A stretch of 64,000 bases of DNA from Gemmatimonadaceae bacterium (GTDB lineage: Bacteria > Gemmatimonadota > Gemmatimonadetes > Gemmatimonadales > Gemmatimonadaceae). A program made the translations under genes and the position numbers. Below the pieces are notes generated by a model. It did no database searches. It was not told the origin of the DNA and worked only from the letters and a program-made list of their open reading frames with translations. Where the stretch lies: assembly GCA_040882285.1 (NCBI GenBank), contig JBBEBQ010000005.1, positions 427,681 to 491,680 on the forward strand, written 5' to 3'. Shown here one piece after another: positions 62,640 to 64,000 of this stretch; within the stretch, counting starts at the first letter, position 1; each line of letters opens with the position of its first letter.

Positions 62640-64000
62640 TTGAACCGCCCTGTCGCGCTCGTCGTTCTCGATGGATGGGGCTTCCGCGAGGCCCGTGAGG
62701 GTAACGCGATCGCCCTCGCCACCACGCCCGCGTGGGACGGCCTCTGGTCGCTTCCCTCAAGGACGCTGCTCGAGGCGTCAGGTCTGCGGGTTGGACTGCC
62801 GCACGGGCAGATGGGCAACAGCGAGGTAGGCCACCTGAACCTCGGCGCCGGCCGCGTGGTGATGCAGGACCTCGTGCGCATCAACACGTCCATCGAGGAC
62901 GGGTCCTTCTTCACGAATCCGGCGCTCGTGGCCGCGTGCGAGCAGGTGAGGGCGCGCGATGCGACGCTGCACCTCATGGGGCTCGTCGGATGCGGCGGGG
63001 TGCACGCGCTCGACCGGCATCTGTTCGCGCTCATCGATCTCGCCGAGCGCGCGGGGGTGAGGCGCGTCGCCATTCACGCGCTGCTCGACGGGCGCGACAC
63101 GATGCCGACGTCCGGGCTGGCGTACCTCGACGAGCTGATCGCGCACGCGCGCGGGCGCGCGTTCATCGCCAGCATCGGCGGCCGGTACTACGGCATGGAC
63201 CGCGACCGCCGCTGGGACAGAACGCAGCTGTTCTATCGGGCGGCCGTGCAGGGCGCCGGTCCGGCGGTCTCCGACCCGCGCGACGCCGTGCTCGCGTCGT
63301 ACACCGCCGGGCTGACCGACGAGTTCATGCTGCCCGTGGTGATCGCCGACCACGGCACGCCCCGCGCGCCGATGCGCAGCGGCGACGCGGTGATCTGCTT
63401 CAACTTCCGGTCCGACCGGATGCGGCAGATGGTGCGCGCGTTGATCGAGCCGGATTTCGACGGGTTCGACGCGCGGCACCGCCCCGACGTGTCGGTCACG
63501 ACGATGACCGTGTACGACCCGCGCTTCAATCTCCCGGTCGCGTTCGAGCCGCAGTCGATGGCGCGGATCGTGGTGCAGGTGCTGGCCGAGCGCGAGAGAT
63601 CGATCCTCAAGACGGCGGAAACGGAGAAGTATCCGCACGTGACTTACTTCTTCAACGGGGGCAACGAGCCGCCGGTTCGCGGTGAGGATCGCGTGCTCAT
63701 TCCCAGTCCGAAGGTCGCGACGTACGATCTCAAGCCGGAGATGAGCGCGCACGGAGTCTCGGAAGCGCTGTGCGGCGCGATCGACCGGAAGTCGCACGAT
63801 TTCCTGCTGTGCAACTTCGCCAATGCCGACATGGTCGGGCACAGCGGCTCCATTCCCGCTACTATTCGCGCGGTGGAGGCCGTGGACGAATGTCTCGGCC
63901 GCGTCGTGCAGGCGTGCGACCGGACGGGGACGCGGCTGATCGTTACCGCGGACCACGGCAACGCCGAGCTTATGATCGACCCGGCGACGGGCGGTCCGCA
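62640..64000 (+). CDS. gpmI: 2,3-bisphosphoglycerate-independent phosphoglycerate mutase (3' end outside window)
   Basis: About 453 codons are present, continuing past 64000. VALVVLDGWGF opens the alkaline-phosphatase-like domain. GQMGNSEVGHLNLGAGR contains the catalytic Ser, and HALLDGRDTMPTSG, CFNFRSDRMRQM, FFNGGNEPP and VTADHGNAE supply further metal and substrate ligands. It interconverts 3- and 2-phosphoglycerate in glycolysis. No ATG precedes the domain in frame; TTG 62640 gives the expected N-terminus (LNRPVALVVLD), without a clear ribosome site. Confidence 0.92.
   Translation, partial: MNRPVALVVLDGWGFREAREGNAIALATTPAWDGLWSLPSRTLLEASGLRVGLPHGQMGNSEVGHLNLGAGRVVMQDLVRINTSIEDGSFFTNPALVAACEQVRARDATLHLMGLVGCGGVHALDRHLFALIDLAERAGVRRVAIHALLDGRDTMPTSGLAYLDELIAHARGRAFIASIGGRYYGMDRDRRWDRTQLFYRAAVQGAGPAVSDPRDAVLASYTAGLTDEFMLPVVIADHGTPRAPMRSGDAVICFNFRSDRMRQMVRALIEPDFDGFDARHRPDVSVTTMTVYDPRFNLPVAFEPQSMARIVVQVLAERERSILKTAETEKYPHVTYFFNGGNEPPVRGEDRVLIPSPKVATYDLKPEMSAHGVSEALCGAIDRKSHDFLLCNFANADMVGHSGSIPATIRAVEAVDECLGRVVQACDRTGTRLIVTADHGNAELMIDPATGGP

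Overview
The window is high-GC DNA (by eye about two thirds G+C), densely coded, with many 4-base start/stop overlaps. It comes from a diderm bacterium: it carries a Kdo-type kinase, a heptosyltransferase-like protein and a large secreted protein with a beta-barrel-like C-terminal half. It probably uses menaquinone (ubiE/menG, ubiD, ubiA, ubiX block without other ubiquinone genes). Gene content and style would fit Gemmatimonadota, but that is a guess; no rRNA or tRNA gene is visible to test it.

Region 1 (1-13504) is an anaerobic aromatic-degradation locus. On the minus strand, reading from 11344 downwards, lie bcrC-bcrB-bcrA-bcrD (ATP-dependent class I benzoyl-CoA reductase), an FAD subunit and a fused Fe-S/molybdopterin subunit of a molybdenum hydroxylase (4-hydroxybenzoyl-CoA reductase type), a TetR regulator, a divergent thiolase, a BadI/Oah-like ring hydrolase with a C-terminal zinc ribbon, and the first codons of a short-chain dehydrogenase. 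A divergent gene encodes a 3-hydroxyacyl-CoA dehydrogenase/enoyl-CoA hydratase fusion. A perfect 16-bp palindrome lies between the two divergent units and is a likely TetR operator. Together these could remove a para-hydroxyl, dearomatise the ring, cleave it hydrolytically and start beta-oxidation.

Region 2 (13882-24555) is a complete group 1 [NiFe] uptake hydrogenase module on the plus strand: hypCDE, small and large subunits, cytochrome b, maturation protease, hypA (lacking its zinc domain), hypB, hypF and a nickel permease. It is bracketed by two direct copies of the last 141 bp of the dehydrogenase/hydratase gene, one intact (13364-13504) and one an orphan fragment (24710-24850). This suggests the module arrived by insertion or recombination at that 3' end.

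Region 3 (25019-29313) holds a KDPG aldolase, a GspE/PilB-type ATPase fused in frame to a Nudix hydrolase, and a small islet of leftovers (RAMA-like fragment, Uma2 protein, possible HEPN-like fragment).

Region 4 (29210-64000) is mostly housekeeping: a secreted barrel-like protein, trpE, LPS-core genes, maf-dtd, glmS-glmM, a trans-sulfuration enzyme with purD, a DNA-repair trio (SMUG-like uracil glycosylase, mutM, truncated UvrC-like nuclease), small secreted proteins, the menaquinone block, an ECF sigma/anti-sigma pair, Mrp and a NifU-like protein, nrnA, an APC permease, guaB, a cell-wall block with one active and one apparently dead L,D-transpeptidase, and the start of gpmI. Three copies of a hairpin-forming heptad repeat (35.7, 51.0 and 54.1 kb) and one unrelated long inverted repeat (58.2 kb) sit between genes.
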